Shown one piece after another: positions 33,891 to 43,289 of a stretch of DNA of 64,000 bases. Source of the DNA: Rhodococcus sp. W8901 (lineage in GTDB: Bacteria > Actinomycetota > Actinomycetes > Mycobacteriales > Mycobacteriaceae); NCBI RefSeq assembly GCF_013348805.1, contig NZ_CP054690.1, positions 4,464,001 through 4,528,000 of the forward strand, in the 5' to 3' direction. Below the pieces are notes generated by a model. The model did no database searches, was not told where the DNA came from, and saw only the letters and a list, made by a program, of their open reading frames with translations. Position numbers and translations under genes: made by a program. Positions within the stretch are counted from its first letter, which is position 1. Each line of letters starts with the position of its first letter.

Positions 33891-35035
33891 GCCTGGTACC
33901 CCAATCGCTTCGCCGCCAGGGAGGTCAGGATCTCCGTGGTCCCGCCCCCGATGCCCAGAATCCGCATGTCCCGGTACTGCCTCTCCACTTCGCTCTCCTG
34001 CATGTAGCCCATGCCGCCGAACAGCTGCACGGCCTGGTTGGCCACCCATTCGCCGGCCTCGACGGCGGTGTTCTTCGCGAAACACACCTCGGCGACGAAA
34101 TCCTCGTCCGACGTGAGCGACCGCTCGACGAGCGTGCGCGTGTAGACGCGGGCGACGTCGATGCGGCGGGTCATCTCGGTGACCGTGTTCTGCACGGCCT
34201 GCCGCGAGATCAGCGGACGGCCGAACGTCTCGCGGTCGCGGCACCACTGCAGCGTGAGGTCGAGGCAGCGCTGCGCACTCGCGTACGCCTGCGCGGCCAG
34301 CGCGATCCGCTCGGTGAGGAACGCCTGCGCGATCTGCACGAACCCCGAGTTCTCCTCGCCCACCAGGTTTTCCACCGGAACGCGGGCATCCACGAACGAC
34401 AGTTCGGCGGTGTCCGACGCGCGCCAGCCCATCTTGTCGAGCTTGCGGGCCACCTCGAATCCCGGTGTGCCCTTCTCGATCACGAGCAGCGACACCCCAC
34501 CGGCACCCGGACCACCCGTGCGCACCGCGGTGACGACGAAGTCGGCACGCACCGCGGAGGTGATGAACGTCTTGGACCCGTTGACGATGTAGTGGTCGCC
34601 GTCGCGGACGGCCGTGGTGCGCAGGTGTCCGACGTCGGAGCCGCCGCCGGGCTCGGTGATCGCCAGCGAGCCGATCTTCTCGCCCGCGAGCGTCGGCCGC
34701 ACCCAGAGATCGATCTGCGCGGGATCACCCGCCGCGACAAGGTGCGGCAAGGCGATCCCGCACGTGAACAGCGAGGCGAACAGCCCGCCCGATGCCCCGG
34801 CCTGGTGCATCTCCTCGCAGATCACGACCGCGTCCACCAGGTCGCCGCCGTCGCCGCCGACCTCCTCGGGGAAGCCGGCGCCGAGCAGGCCGAGGGCCGC
34901 GGCCTTCCGATGCAACTCGCGCGGGATCTCGCCGTCGCGCTCCCAGTGGTTCAGGTGCGGCAGGATCTCCTGCTCGACGAAGCCTCGGACCGTCTTGCGT
35001 AGCTGGTGCCGTTCGGGTGTGTCCCACACACTCAT
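33887..35035 (-). CDS. Acyl-CoA dehydrogenase (AtuD-like position)
   Basis: A 382-residue FAD dehydrogenase with ITEPGGGSDVGHLRTTAV (FAD contact) and the C-terminal FGGMGYMQESEVERQYRDMR with GGGTTEIL, the pattern of isovaleryl- and citronellyl-CoA-type enzymes. Its ATG overlaps the stop of the AtuA-like gene by four bases. It could supply the unsaturated acyl-CoA that the following carboxylase acts on. The exact substrate cannot be read from the sequence. Confidence 0.88.
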   Translation of the reverse strand: MSVWDTPERHQLRKTVRGFVEQEILPHLNHWERDGEIPRELHRKAAALGLLGAGFPEEVGGDGGDLVDAVVICEEMHQAGASGGLFASLFTCGIALPHLVAAGDPAQIDLWVRPTLAGEKIGSLAITEPGGGSDVGHLRTTAVRDGDHYIVNGSKTFITSAVRADFVVTAVRTGGPGAGGVSLLVIEKGTPGFEVARKLDKMGWRASDTAELSFVDARVPVENLVGEENSGFVQIAQAFLTERIALAAQAYASAQRCLDLTLQWCRDRETFGRPLISRQAVQNTVTEMTRRIDVARVYTRTLVERSLTSDEDFVAEVCFAKNTAVEAGEWVANQAVQLFGGMGYMQESEVERQYRDMRILGIGGGTTEILTSLAAKRLGYQA

Positions 35036-36771
35036 GCGTGCCCTTCCTGAAGTTCATCGGCGTAAGAGGGAACCAGGGCGATGGGGATCTCGATGTGCCG
35101 GGACCGCAGCCACTCGCCGAGCCCCTTGGCCTGCGGGTCGAAGCGGGCCTGCGACGCGACGCCGCGGCCGAGGATGCCCTCGATCACGAAGTTGACCGCC
35201 CGCAGGTGCGGCAGCACGTGCCGGGTCACGTTCAGGGCCTTCGTCTCCGGCAGCATCCGTTTGACCTCGTCGACGGTGAGGGCGTGCACCAGCCAGCGCC
35301 ACTGGTCGTCGGTGCGGACCCACACGCCGACATTGGCGTTGCCGCCCTTGTCGCCGCTGCGGGCGGCTGCGATCGCGCCGAGGGGTGCACTCACCGTCTG
35401 GGTCTGCGGAAGCGGCTCCGGCAGAGCCGGTTCCGGGAGTTCCTCGAGCCCTCGGGTGACGCCGCTCGGGGGGATGTCGATGCGCGTACCGTCCGGCAGC
35501 ACCGCGACGTGCGGCACCTCGCCCGCGTCGACGTAGCCCGGGGTGAACACCGCGTAGGGCTGCCCGTTCGACGGCGGCGCCGTGAGCGTGAAGCCGGGGT
35601 AGCTCGCGAGCGCCAGTTCGACCGCGACCGACGAGAAGGCCCGGCCGACGACGTTCGGGTCGGTGTCGCGAACCGTGCAGCGCAGCAGTGCGCTCGCGGC
35701 CTCCTCGGTGTCGGCGTCGGGGTGGTCCGTCCGCGCGAGCGTCCACTCGAGTTCCTGCGGCCGCACCGTCAGCCACGCATCCAGTTGCTGCCGAACAAGA
35801 TTCGCCTTGGCATCGATGTCGAGTCCGGTGAGCACGAAGGTGGCCTCGTTCCGGAAACCGGCGAGCGCGTTGAGCGACACCTTGTACTGCGGGGGCGGCG
35901 CCTCGCCGGTGACACCGGAGATACGGACACGGTCCGGGCCGTCGTCGGAGAGCACGGCGGAATCCATGCGCGCCGTGACGTCCGGGTTCGCATAACGGCC
36001 GCCGGTGATCTCGTACAGCAACTGCGCCGTCACGGTCCCCCGGCTCACGGCTCCGCCGGTACCGGCGTGTTTGGTGATGACCGACGAACCGTCGTCGTGG
36101 ATCTCCGTGATCGGGAAGCCGGGACGTCCCAGGTCGGCGATCTCGGTGAACCACGAGTAGTTGCCACCGGTTGCCTGCGTGCCGCACTCGATCACGTGAC
36201 CGGCCACCACCGCACCCGCGAGGCGGTCGAAATCGTCCCGGGCCCAGCCGAAGTGCGCGGCGGCCGGCCCCACGATCACCGACGCGTCGGTGACGCGCCC
36301 GGTCACCACGACGTCCGCTCCCCCGTTCAGGCACTCGACGATCCCCCATGCCCCCAGGTACGCGTTGGCGGTCAGCGGCGTGGTCTCGCGGTCGAGCCCG
36401 AGTTCGGCGGCCCGCGCGATGAGGTCGTCGCCCTCGACGTGCGCGATGCGGGCGTTCAGCCCCAGCCGGTCGTTCACCTCGCGCAGCGCGTCGACGAGTC
36501 CGGCCGGGTTGAGTCCGCCGGCGTTGGCGACGATCTTCACGCCGCGGTCCAGTGCGAGCCCGAGGCAGTCCTCGGCCTGGCGGAGGAAGGTCTTCGCGTA
36601 GCCGCGCGTCGGGTCCTTCATCCGATCGCGGCCCAGGATGAGCATCGTCAACTCGGCGAGATAGTCACCGGTGAGATAGTCCAGGTCGCCGCCCTCGAGC
36701 ATCTCCCGCATCGCCGAGATGCGGTCGCCGTAGAAGCCGGAGCAGTTCCCGATCCGGACCGGGGCCGTCAC
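35032..36771 (-). CDS. AtuA-family protein (DUF1446)
   Basis: A 579-residue protein starting [17 protein letters not shown], with SYWFTEI-like [16 protein letters not shown] and [16 protein letters not shown], hallmarks of the AtuA family. In Pseudomonas, AtuA belongs to the acyclic terpene (citronellol/geraniol) utilisation cluster and has no assigned reaction. Some family members carry an extra C-terminal domain, and this length fits the long form. It overlaps both neighbours by four bases. It is the strongest reason to read the operon as Atu-like. Confidence 0.88.
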   Translation of the reverse strand: MTAPVRIGNCSGFYGDRISAMREMLEGGDLDYLTGDYLAELTMLILGRDRMKDPTRGYAKTFLRQAEDCLGLALDRGVKIVANAGGLNPAGLVDALREVNDRLGLNARIAHVEGDDLIARAAELGLDRETTPLTANAYLGAWGIVECLNGGADVVVTGRVTDASVIVGPAAAHFGWARDDFDRLAGAVVAGHVIECGTQATGGNYSWFTEIADLGRPGFPITEIHDDGSSVITKHAGTGGAVSRGTVTAQLLYEITGGRYANPDVTARMDSAVLSDDGPDRVRISGVTGEAPPPQYKVSLNALAGFRNEATFVLTGLDIDAKANLVRQQLDAWLTVRPQELEWTLARTDHPDADTEEAASALLRCTVRDTDPNVVGRAFSSVAVELALASYPGFTLTAPPSNGQPYAVFTPGYVDAGEVPHVAVLPDGTRIDIPPSGVTRGLEELPEPALPEPLPQTQTVSAPLGAIAAARSGDKGGNANVGVWVRTDDQWRWLVHALTVDEVKRMLPETKALNVTRHVLPHLRAVNFVIEGILGRGVASQARFDPQAKGLGEWLRSRHIEIPIALVPSYADELQEGHA

Positions 36772-37577
36772 TGGGCCGTCTCCGCCGCCGCGGAGTCACT
36801 GGACTCACGTCCTGTGCCCGACGGCCCCGCGAACGCCTGCGCGATGCCGAGCCACTGTTCTGCGTCGTCACCGGTGGTCCGCAGCGCCGTGTCGCCGCGG
36901 TGCACGCGCTGCGTGACCAGCAGGCAGAAGTCCTCGGCGGAGCCGCTCACTCGCTGCGCGGCATCCGCGGGGCCCCACGCCCAGACGGCGCCGTCCGGTG
37001 CGGCCAGTTCCACGCGGAACTCCTCGGCCGGCGGGGTGAGCTGGTTGACGCCGTACGCGAAGTCGCGGGTGCGCACCCCCAGCCGTGCGATGTGCTGCAA
37101 CCGGTCCGTCGCGACGGACACCGCGCCGAGTGCCTCGGCGACGTCGCGGCCGTGCGCCCATGTCTCCATCAGCCGAGCGGTCGCCATCGACGCCGCGCTC
37201 ATCGGCGGCCCGTACCACGGCAGTTTGGTGCCGACCGGAACCTCCTGCAGCACCGCCGCGAGCTTGTCCCGGGTTTCGCGCCAGTCGGCCAGCAGCTCCT
37301 GCGGTGGGCGCCGCGCCTCGATCTCGGCGCCCTCGTCCACGAAGCCGTACGGGTTCTTCCACGCCTCCGCCAGTTGGGCGGTGAAGGCGTCCTCGTCGGT
37401 GGCCGCCGACAGCGCGGCGCGGTCGGTCCACGCGAGGTGGCCTATCTGGTGCGCGACGGTCCAGCCCTCGGCCGGAGTGGGCGTCGCCCACTCCGACTCG
37501 GGCAGATCCGCAACGAGCGCGTCGAGGGCGGCACCCTCCGCCCGCAGGTCGTCGACGATCTTGTTCAGGTCAGCCAC
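36768..37577 (-). CDS. TIGR03084-family protein (mycothiol-dependent/DinB-like fold)
   Basis: A 269-residue protein with the N-terminal DinB-like helical bundle of mycothiol-dependent maleylpyruvate isomerases ([33 protein letters not shown]), including the His residues likely to bind a metal. It is first gene of the seven-gene operon and overlaps atuA-like by four bases. It starts at GTG 37577 with GAGGAGGG just before. The function is unknown; the family recurs with AtuA genes in actinobacteria. Confidence 0.82.
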   Translation of the reverse strand: MADLNKIVDDLRAEGAALDALVADLPESEWATPTPAEGWTVAHQIGHLAWTDRAALSAATDEDAFTAQLAEAWKNPYGFVDEGAEIEARRPPQELLADWRETRDKLAAVLQEVPVGTKLPWYGPPMSAASMATARLMETWAHGRDVAEALGAVSVATDRLQHIARLGVRTRDFAYGVNQLTPPAEEFRVELAAPDGAVWAWGPADAAQRVSGSAEDFCLLVTQRVHRGDTALRTTGDDAEQWLGIAQAFAGPSGTGRESSDSAAAETAQ

Positions 37578-37627
37578 ATACCCTCCTCGAATCCTGAGAC
37601 CAGCATCACACCGAAGAGATTAAAAAT

Positions 37628-37643
37628 CAAGCACGCATGCTTG
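37628..37643. promoter_or_regulatory. Operator candidate upstream of the Atu-like operon
   Basis: CAAGCA-CGCA-TGCTTG is an inverted repeat with perfect 6-base arms in an A/T-rich stretch (37620-37650), 50 bases upstream of the first gene. It looks like a TetR-type operator. No regulator gene is adjacent, so the repressor may be encoded elsewhere, or be the TetR at 27302. Confidence 0.5.
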
Positions 37644-37687
37644 TTTATCGGGGATGCCGATCCGAATCAGAAGAGAACCCTCACCAC

Positions 37688-38044
37688 TCAGGCACTCAAA
37701 TGTGCCGCGCTGTCCCACGACCGTCGACGTCCGCCGTTGAGCGACCACCCGAGATCCGGGGTACGGGTGACCGGATGAAGCCGCTCGATCGCGAAGTTCG
37801 TGATCGGAAGACGCTCCACCAGTTGCTGCTCGGCGAGCATGCTCCCGGTCATCCCCTGCTCGAAAAGCGAATACGCCGTGTGATTGACCGAATGGACGGC
37901 GACCTGCAGCGCCGTCAGTGCCGTGGAGTGGGGCCCGAATTCGGCGAGCGTGTGACCGCCCCCGACCGTGGTTCCCACGACCGCGTAGTAGTGCCAGTTC
38001 GAAGTGTTGTCCGGGTTGTGCGCGACGCCAGGCTCTACAGCCAT
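37688..38044 (-). CDS. Hypothetical protein, 118 aa
   Basis: The protein begins MAVEPGVAHNPDNTSNWHYY, contains VGGGHTLAEFGPHSTALTAL and ends in a basic Arg-rich tail (NGGRRRSWDSAAHLSA). It has no signal peptide or membrane segment. I do not recognise it. I chose the ATG at 38044 with AAGGGG upstream; the longer frame runs into the MFS terminator. It precedes the Atu-like operon in the same direction but is separated from it by about 110 bases and the palindrome. It may be an actinobacterial orphan. Confidence 0.6.
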   Translation of the reverse strand: MAVEPGVAHNPDNTSNWHYYAVVGTTVGGGHTLAEFGPHSTALTALQVAVHSVNHTAYSLFEQGMTGSMLAEQQLVERLPITNFAIERLHPVTRTPDLGWSLNGGRRRSWDSAAHLSA

Positions 38045-38142
38045 GATGCGCCCCTTCCCTACTCGAGGCTCCTGTCGTGACGATAGGACTGCACCCCGAC
38101 AAGTCCGGGGCGACGCGCCGAGATGCCCCCGAGAAACGCGAA

Positions 38143-38176
38143 GAGCCCCCGAGCGATTCGCATCGCTCGGGGGCTC
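38143..38176 (-). terminator. Terminator after the MarR-MFS operon
   Basis: GAGCCCCCGAGCGAT (38143-38157) pairs perfectly with ATCGCTCGGGGGCTC (38162-38176) around a TCGC loop, 30 bases after the MFS stop. Confidence 0.85.
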
Positions 38177-38205
38177 AACCCATGGCACGCCGGGTGCCGG
38201 AAGGC

Positions 38206-39717
38206 TCAGTGCATCATTACCGGCTGGACGTCCTCCGTCGTCGCCACGACCCGCTTGCGCGGCAGGAAGAACGCCGGGATCAGGGTGACGAGGACGAGCA
38301 CGAACGCCACCATGAAGGTGCCACCGAACGACTCCGCGGACGCGTCGAGCATCTGCGCGATGCCTGCCGGATCGGTCGGCGGCGCAGCCTCCTTGTCCAG
38401 CCCGTGGGACGTCATCTGGCTGGTGAGAACCACCGACATCGTCGCGGTACCGATCGAGCCGGCAACCTGCTGCACGATGTTCATCAGCGTCGAGCCGCGG
38501 GCGATCATCTCGTGCTTGAGCGTCACCATCGCGGCGGTCATCAGCGGCATCATGGTGCAGCCCATGCCCATGCCCATCACGAACAGCGAACCGAGCAGGA
38601 GCGGGTACGGCGACGTCGCGGTCAACTGGGTGAACGTGAACATGCCCAGCGCGATCAGCGGAATACCCGTCAGAACGATCTTGCCCGGTCCGAGCTTGTC
38701 GACCAGTCGGCCGGCGATCGGCATCGTGACCATCGCACCGATGCCCTGCGGCGCGAGCAGCAGACCCGCCGCCATCGCAGACTCACCGCGCACCTGGATG
38801 AAGTAACTCGGGAACAGCAGCCCGGCACCCATGAACGCGATGATGAACACGGTCGTGGTGAGGACGGCCACCGTGAGCTGACGGTTCTTGAACAGGTGCA
38901 GATCGATCAGCGGATCCGTCTTGCGCAGCGCATGGAAGACGAAGCCGATGATGAGCGCGAGACCGATACCGACGGGGATCAGCACGTCGGGCGACAGGCC
39001 CTTGCCGTGTTCGGGAATCGACGAGACCCCGTACAGGAACAGCGCCAGACCCGGCGAGAGCAGGACCATGCCGACAAGGTCGAAGGGCTGCGACGGGCTC
39101 GGCTCGTCCTTGGGCAGCAGCTTGAAAGCGGCCACCAGCGCGATGATGCCGACGGGCAGGTTGATCAGGAAGATCCAGTGCCAGCTGGCGGCGTCGATCA
39201 GCCAGCCACCGAGGATCGGTCCGCCGATGGGACCGAGCAGCATCGGGATACCCAGCACCGCCATGACCCGGCCGACGCGCTCCGGGCCGGCAGCACGCGT
39301 CATGATCGTCATACCGAGCGGCATCAGCATGCCGCCGCCGAGGCCCTGCAGGACTCGGAACCCGATCAGCGACGTGATGTCCCACGCGAACGCACAGGCC
39401 ACCGATCCGATGACGAACAGCACCAGGGCGCCGATGTACAGCCGCTTGGTGCCGAACCGATCGGCCGCCCAGCCGGTGACCGGGATGACGGTGGCGAGCG
39501 CAAGCGTGTACGCGGTCATGGTCCAGGCGACGACCGCGTAGCTGGTGTCGAACTCCTGGGCGAACGTCGGCAGCGCAACGCTGACCACGGTGACGTCGAG
39601 GATGGACATGATGGCGCCGAGCACCACCACGGAGGCGATCTTGAGGACCGCGCCGTCGATCTTGTCCGACTCGGGCGCCCCGGTTGGGGGCGCCGCCGGC
39701 GAGTTGGGCGTCGTCAT
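38206..39717 (-). CDS. MFS multidrug efflux transporter (DHA2/EmrB-QacA type)
   Basis: A 503-residue integral membrane protein with about 14 predicted helices. The MFS motif A is GWAADRFGTKRLYIG (about residues 82-96), and LDVTVVSVALP is the motif of 14-helix drug/proton antiporters. The N-terminal 25 residues are hydrophilic (TTPNSPAAPPTGAPESDKID). It overlaps the marR stop by four bases (ATGA), so the MarR regulator probably represses it and releases it with a drug or aromatic ligand. Exact substrates cannot be read. Confidence 0.92.
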   Translation of the reverse strand: MTTPNSPAAPPTGAPESDKIDGAVLKIASVVVLGAIMSILDVTVVSVALPTFAQEFDTSYAVVAWTMTAYTLALATVIPVTGWAADRFGTKRLYIGALVLFVIGSVACAFAWDITSLIGFRVLQGLGGGMLMPLGMTIMTRAAGPERVGRVMAVLGIPMLLGPIGGPILGGWLIDAASWHWIFLINLPVGIIALVAAFKLLPKDEPSPSQPFDLVGMVLLSPGLALFLYGVSSIPEHGKGLSPDVLIPVGIGLALIIGFVFHALRKTDPLIDLHLFKNRQLTVAVLTTTVFIIAFMGAGLLFPSYFIQVRGESAMAAGLLLAPQGIGAMVTMPIAGRLVDKLGPGKIVLTGIPLIALGMFTFTQLTATSPYPLLLGSLFVMGMGMGCTMMPLMTAAMVTLKHEMIARGSTLMNIVQQVAGSIGTATMSVVLTSQMTSHGLDKEAAPPTDPAGIAQMLDASAESFGGTFMVAFVLVLVTLIPAFFLPRKRVVATTEDVQPVMMH

Positions 39718-40184
39718 GTGCAGAATTCCTGACTTCGGGCCCGCAGGGCGTCGCCTGCGAGTATGGGTTTAAGGGCCTCGAGCAACCGGCTGCGGTCCGG
39801 CTGATCCAGCCGTCCCGCGAACGCGCGCAGCTCGTCACGCTTGTCCTCGAGATGACGGGAGGCCAGGGTTCGCCCGGCCTCCGTCAGCGAGACCCGTTTG
39901 ATCCGGCGATCCTCGGGGTCCTCGCGGCGCAGCACCAACTCCTGGCACACGAGCTGATCGATGTTGCGACCGGCAGCGGCCACCGACATCCGAAGACATT
40001 CGGCGACCTCGTTGATCGCGATCGGCTCCCCGTGCTGCGCCAGCACGAAGAGCGCGCGGACCTGTGAGAACGACAGGTCCATCGCGACAAGGGTGTCCAT
40101 CGACTCGGACTCCCCCATGCCGAGAAGGCGCATGATGAACTCCTCGAGCACGTCGTAGACCTCATCTGGAGTCACATCTGCCAC
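39714..40184 (-). CDS. MarR-family transcriptional regulator
   Basis: A 156-residue winged-helix regulator. FSQVRALFVLAQHGEPIAIN with EVAECLRMSVAAAGRNIDQL is the helix-turn-helix, and RREDPEDRRIKRVSLTEAGR is the MarR wing motif. The start is uncertain; I prefer the GTG at 40184, which leaves the palindrome at 40214-40227 outside the gene. The four-base overlap with the MFS gene makes them a classic repressor-pump pair. Confidence 0.88.
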   Translation of the reverse strand: MADVTPDEVYDVLEEFIMRLLGMGESESMDTLVAMDLSFSQVRALFVLAQHGEPIAINEVAECLRMSVAAAGRNIDQLVCQELVLRREDPEDRRIKRVSLTEAGRTLASRHLEDKRDELRAFAGRLDQPDRSRLLEALKPILAGDALRARSQEFCT

Positions 40185-40213
40185 GAGCGTCGATAGTAGC
40201 GACCCCGCAACTA

Positions 40214-40227
40214 TTGCAACAATGCAA
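40214..40227. promoter_or_regulatory. MarR operator candidate
   Basis: TTGCA-ACAA-TGCAA is an inverted repeat with perfect 5-base arms, 29 bases upstream of the proposed marR start, in the typical place for autorepression. It matches the TTGC-type half-sites seen in many MarR operators. Confidence 0.5.
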
Positions 40228-40274
40228 GGATGCCCGGCCGCCGCCCGAAGTTGCGACCCATCCACGACACCACG

Positions 40275-40318
40275 AGCCCCCTACCTGCGGCAACAGATTT
40301 TCCGGGCAGGAGGGGGCT
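40275..40318 (-). terminator. Terminator after the quinone-oxidoreductase-like gene
   Basis: AGCCCCCTACCTG (40275-40287) pairs with CAGGAGGGGGCT (40307-40318) with one bulged A, 19 bases after the stop at 40337. Confidence 0.75.
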
Positions 40319-40336
40319 AGGTGATCAGGAACACAG

Positions 40337-41302
40337 TCATTCCTGGATCAGGACGGCCTTTCCGAGCACCCGACCGGCCTCGAGATCGGCGAGCGCCTCG
40401 GCCGCCGATGCCAGCGGATAGCGCGCTTTCACGATGGGCCGCAGACCCGCGCGTACGTGCTTCACCAGCGCCGCATGCGTCTCGGCGAGCGCCGACGGCT
40501 CGGTCCGCAGGAACTCACCCCACGCGGCGCCCACGATGCTGATGTTCCGGAACAGCACTCGGTTGACCTTCACCGACGGAATTCCCCCACCGGCGAAGCC
40601 GATCACCACCAGCCGGCCCTCCGGCGCCAGCGCACGGACGGCATCGTCGAACGCGTCGCCACCGACCGGATCCACCAGGACGTCGGCGCCCCGCCCGCCG
40701 GTGAGGTCCCGCACCCGTGCCGCCCAGCCGTCGGTCAGCCGCACCACCTCGTCGGCACCGATCTCACGCAGGAACTCGTCCGCACCGTCGCGTCGCACCA
40801 CCGCGATCACGCGCGCACCGTGCGCCTTCGCCAACTGGATCGCCGACGTCCCGACACCGCCGGCGGCGCCCAGGATCACGACGGCCTCACCCGGCTGCAG
40901 ACGCGCACGTCGCCCGAGGGCGAATTCCATCGTCTGATAGTTGATGATCAGCGACGCCGCCTCCTCGAAGGTCAGCTCCTCCGGGACCGGCAGCACCAGA
41001 TTCGGGTGGACGGCGACCTGCTCGGCGTAACCTCCCAGGCTCGGGATCGCCAGCACGCGCTGACCGGGCTCGAACCCGCTGTCCTCGGGCGCACTGATCA
41101 CGACGCCCGCGACCTCGGTGCCCGGCACGAACGGCGGCTCCGCACGGAGCTGGTACTTGCCGTAGCTGATCAGCAGATCGGGGAAGCACACACCGCTGGC
41201 CTTGACGTCGATGAGGACCAGTCCGGTCGAATCCGGTTCGGGCACATCTCGAACCGCCATCGCCGACGGACCTGCCAGATCCGTGACCACCACTGCGCGC
41301 AC
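40337..41302 (-). CDS. Zinc-type alcohol dehydrogenase/quinone oxidoreductase-like protein
   Basis: A 321-residue medium-chain reductase of the NADPH:quinone oxidoreductase (QOR) class. The catalytic half starts ASGVCFPDLLISYGKY, and VVILGAAGGVGTSAIQLAKA is the NADPH-binding motif. The structural zinc cysteines of true alcohol dehydrogenases are missing, as expected for QOR. It starts at GTG 41302 with GGAGGTGGG upstream. It is alone between two terminator-like regions. Substrate unknown. Confidence 0.85.
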   Translation of the reverse strand: MRAVVVTDLAGPSAMAVRDVPEPDSTGLVLIDVKASGVCFPDLLISYGKYQLRAEPPFVPGTEVAGVVISAPEDSGFEPGQRVLAIPSLGGYAEQVAVHPNLVLPVPEELTFEEAASLIINYQTMEFALGRRARLQPGEAVVILGAAGGVGTSAIQLAKAHGARVIAVVRRDGADEFLREIGADEVVRLTDGWAARVRDLTGGRGADVLVDPVGGDAFDDAVRALAPEGRLVVIGFAGGGIPSVKVNRVLFRNISIVGAAWGEFLRTEPSALAETHAALVKHVRAGLRPIVKARYPLASAAEALADLEAGRVLGKAVLIQE

Positions 41303-41385
41303 TTCCCACCTCCGAGATCTCCGAGCATCGTCAACCGGGCGTGTACGCCCTCCCGACGAAGCTACCCGCGTCGGGGCGACGACGG

Positions 41386-43080
41386 TCAGTTACCGAACAG
41401 ACCCCGCCGCTTGCGCCCGACCGCCACCATCTCCGCGGTGTCGGTCATCTTCACCCGGGGCCTCCCCGAGGCCAGGCCCCGGCGGCGTTCCGCCTCGTCG
41501 ATGGCCTCCCACCCACGGCGCGAGATCCGCTCCGGCCGGCGGCGCGCCAGCAACTTGGACAGATCCTTCCGGCCCAATGCCGGTGCGGGCAGGCGCTTCG
41601 CCTCGAAGTCCTCGACGATCCGCGCGACCGTCTCCTTGGCGCACGTCTTGTTGGTGCCGATCACGCCGCTCGGACCACGCTTGATCCACCCGGTCACGTA
41701 CACGCCGTCGAGCGTCTCGCCGGCTCCGACGACCACGCGGCCGCGATCGTTGGGGATCACCCCGCGGCGCTCGTCGAACGGCACTCCCGCGAGCGGTCGT
41801 CCGCGGTAGCCGATCGAACGCAGCACCAGCGCCGCCTCGATCCGTTCCGTCCGATCCGTCGGGCGGGCCGCGAGCGCACCGAATGCGTCCTCGACGAGCT
41901 CGTTGGCCACGACCGTCACGCCGTCCGCACGCTCGGCGCCGTGAATCTCGTTGGGAGAGAGCAGGTATCGGAAAACGATCCGCTTGTTGCCCGGATTCGC
42001 GGTCCGCTGCGCGAACTCCTGCGCCAGACGCACCTTCATCGCGACCGCGGGTTCCACCGCGCCCGCATCGATCAGCGCCTGCGACTTATCGTCCAGTTCG
42101 ACCTCGGTCGGATCGATTACGACGTCGACACCCGGCAGGTCACCGAGCGCCAGGAACTCCGGGGTGGTGTACGCGGCCTGCGCCGGTCCACGGCGACCGA
42201 GGAGCACGACCTCGCGAATGTTGCTCTTACGCAGCGCCGCCAGCGCGTGGTCGGCGATGTCCGTCCTGGCGAGATCGTCGGGATCCATCGTGAGGATGCG
42301 TGCGACGTCGAGTGCGACGTTGCCGTTCCCGACGATCACCGCCCGCTCCCCCGACAGATCGAACGCCCGGTCCGCGTAGTCCGGGTGCCCGTTGTACCAG
42401 GCCACGAATTCGGTGGCGGCGTGGCTGCCGGACAGGTCCTCGCCGGGAATCCCGAGTGCGCGATCGCTCGAGGCGCCGACCGCGTAGATCACCGCGTGGT
42501 GATGGGCCAGCAGATCGGCGTGGGTGACATGGTTGCCGACCTCCACGTTGAGGTGGAACTGGAATGCGTCGCGACCGAGCGACCAGTCGAACATCTCGGT
42601 GACGACCTTGGTCCCCGGATGGTCCGGTGCAACACCGGCGCGGACCAGGCCCCACGGCGTCGGCAGCTTCTCGAACATCTCCACCTCGACGTCGGAGCGC
42701 TTCAACAGCTCCTCGGCGGCGTAGCACGCGGCCGGACCGGCTCCGACGATCGCGACCCGCAGCGTGCCCAGGTCGCGTACCGGCGGGGTGGCCGGCGTGA
42801 GCGGGATCCATCCCGACGGCAGCGGGTGCCGCGTGTAGTAGTCGGCGTTGATCTCCCGGTAGCGGGACAGCGACTCGGTCAGCTGGTCCTCGGGGAAGAT
42901 CGCGTTGACCGGGCACGCATCGACGCAGGCACCGCAGTCGATGCAGGCCCGCGGCTCGATGTAGAGCATCTCGGTGGTCGCGAACTCCGCTTCCTCGGGC
43001 GTCGGGTGGATGCAGTTCACGGGGCACGCCGAGACGCAACTCGCGTCGTTGCAGCACGCCTGGGTGATGACGTAGGCCAT
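41386..43080 (-). CDS. fprB: FprB-like ferredoxin-NADP reductase with fused ferredoxin domain
   Basis: A 564-residue protein. The N-terminal ferredoxin domain (residues about 1-65) has the motifs CCNDASCVSACPVNCIHP and CIDCGACVDACPVNAIFP for two Fe-S clusters. An adrenodoxin-reductase-like FAD/NADPH half follows, with GAGPAACYAAEELL, GNGNVALDVARIL and GWIKRGPSGVIGTN. M. tuberculosis FprB (Rv0886) has the same fusion and length (about 575 aa). It transfers electrons between NADPH and ferredoxin. I chose the ATG at 43080. It is divergent from the thioesterase. Confidence 0.93.
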   Translation of the reverse strand: MAYVITQACCNDASCVSACPVNCIHPTPEEAEFATTEMLYIEPRACIDCGACVDACPVNAIFPEDQLTESLSRYREINADYYTRHPLPSGWIPLTPATPPVRDLGTLRVAIVGAGPAACYAAEELLKRSDVEVEMFEKLPTPWGLVRAGVAPDHPGTKVVTEMFDWSLGRDAFQFHLNVEVGNHVTHADLLAHHHAVIYAVGASSDRALGIPGEDLSGSHAATEFVAWYNGHPDYADRAFDLSGERAVIVGNGNVALDVARILTMDPDDLARTDIADHALAALRKSNIREVVLLGRRGPAQAAYTTPEFLALGDLPGVDVVIDPTEVELDDKSQALIDAGAVEPAVAMKVRLAQEFAQRTANPGNKRIVFRYLLSPNEIHGAERADGVTVVANELVEDAFGALAARPTDRTERIEAALVLRSIGYRGRPLAGVPFDERRGVIPNDRGRVVVGAGETLDGVYVTGWIKRGPSGVIGTNKTCAKETVARIVEDFEAKRLPAPALGRKDLSKLLARRRPERISRRGWEAIDEAERRRGLASGRPRVKMTDTAEMVAVGRKRRGLFGN

Positions 43081-43166
43081 GTTCGATTCCCGTTCTTCGT
43101 GCCACACCAGACGTGATGCACGCCCGCTGCCATCGCCGATGTGACGGTCTTCATGTGACGTAGAGT

Positions 43167-43184
43167 TACAGCTACAGGACTGTA
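43167..43184. promoter_or_regulatory. Inverted repeat between fprB and the thioesterase gene
   Basis: TACAG-N8-CTGTA has perfect 5-base arms in the divergent region, with a further TACAG at 43173-43177. It is a possible operator or promoter element for the thioesterase gene. No regulator is known. Confidence 0.3.
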
Positions 43185-43289
43185 CTAGGACCGATGATGC
43201 CGAACAAGCATCACCACGCGAATCGTGTGACGCCCCGCCGACGACCTGCCAGAATCGCTGGCGACACCCGCCGAACCGAGGGAACCAAC

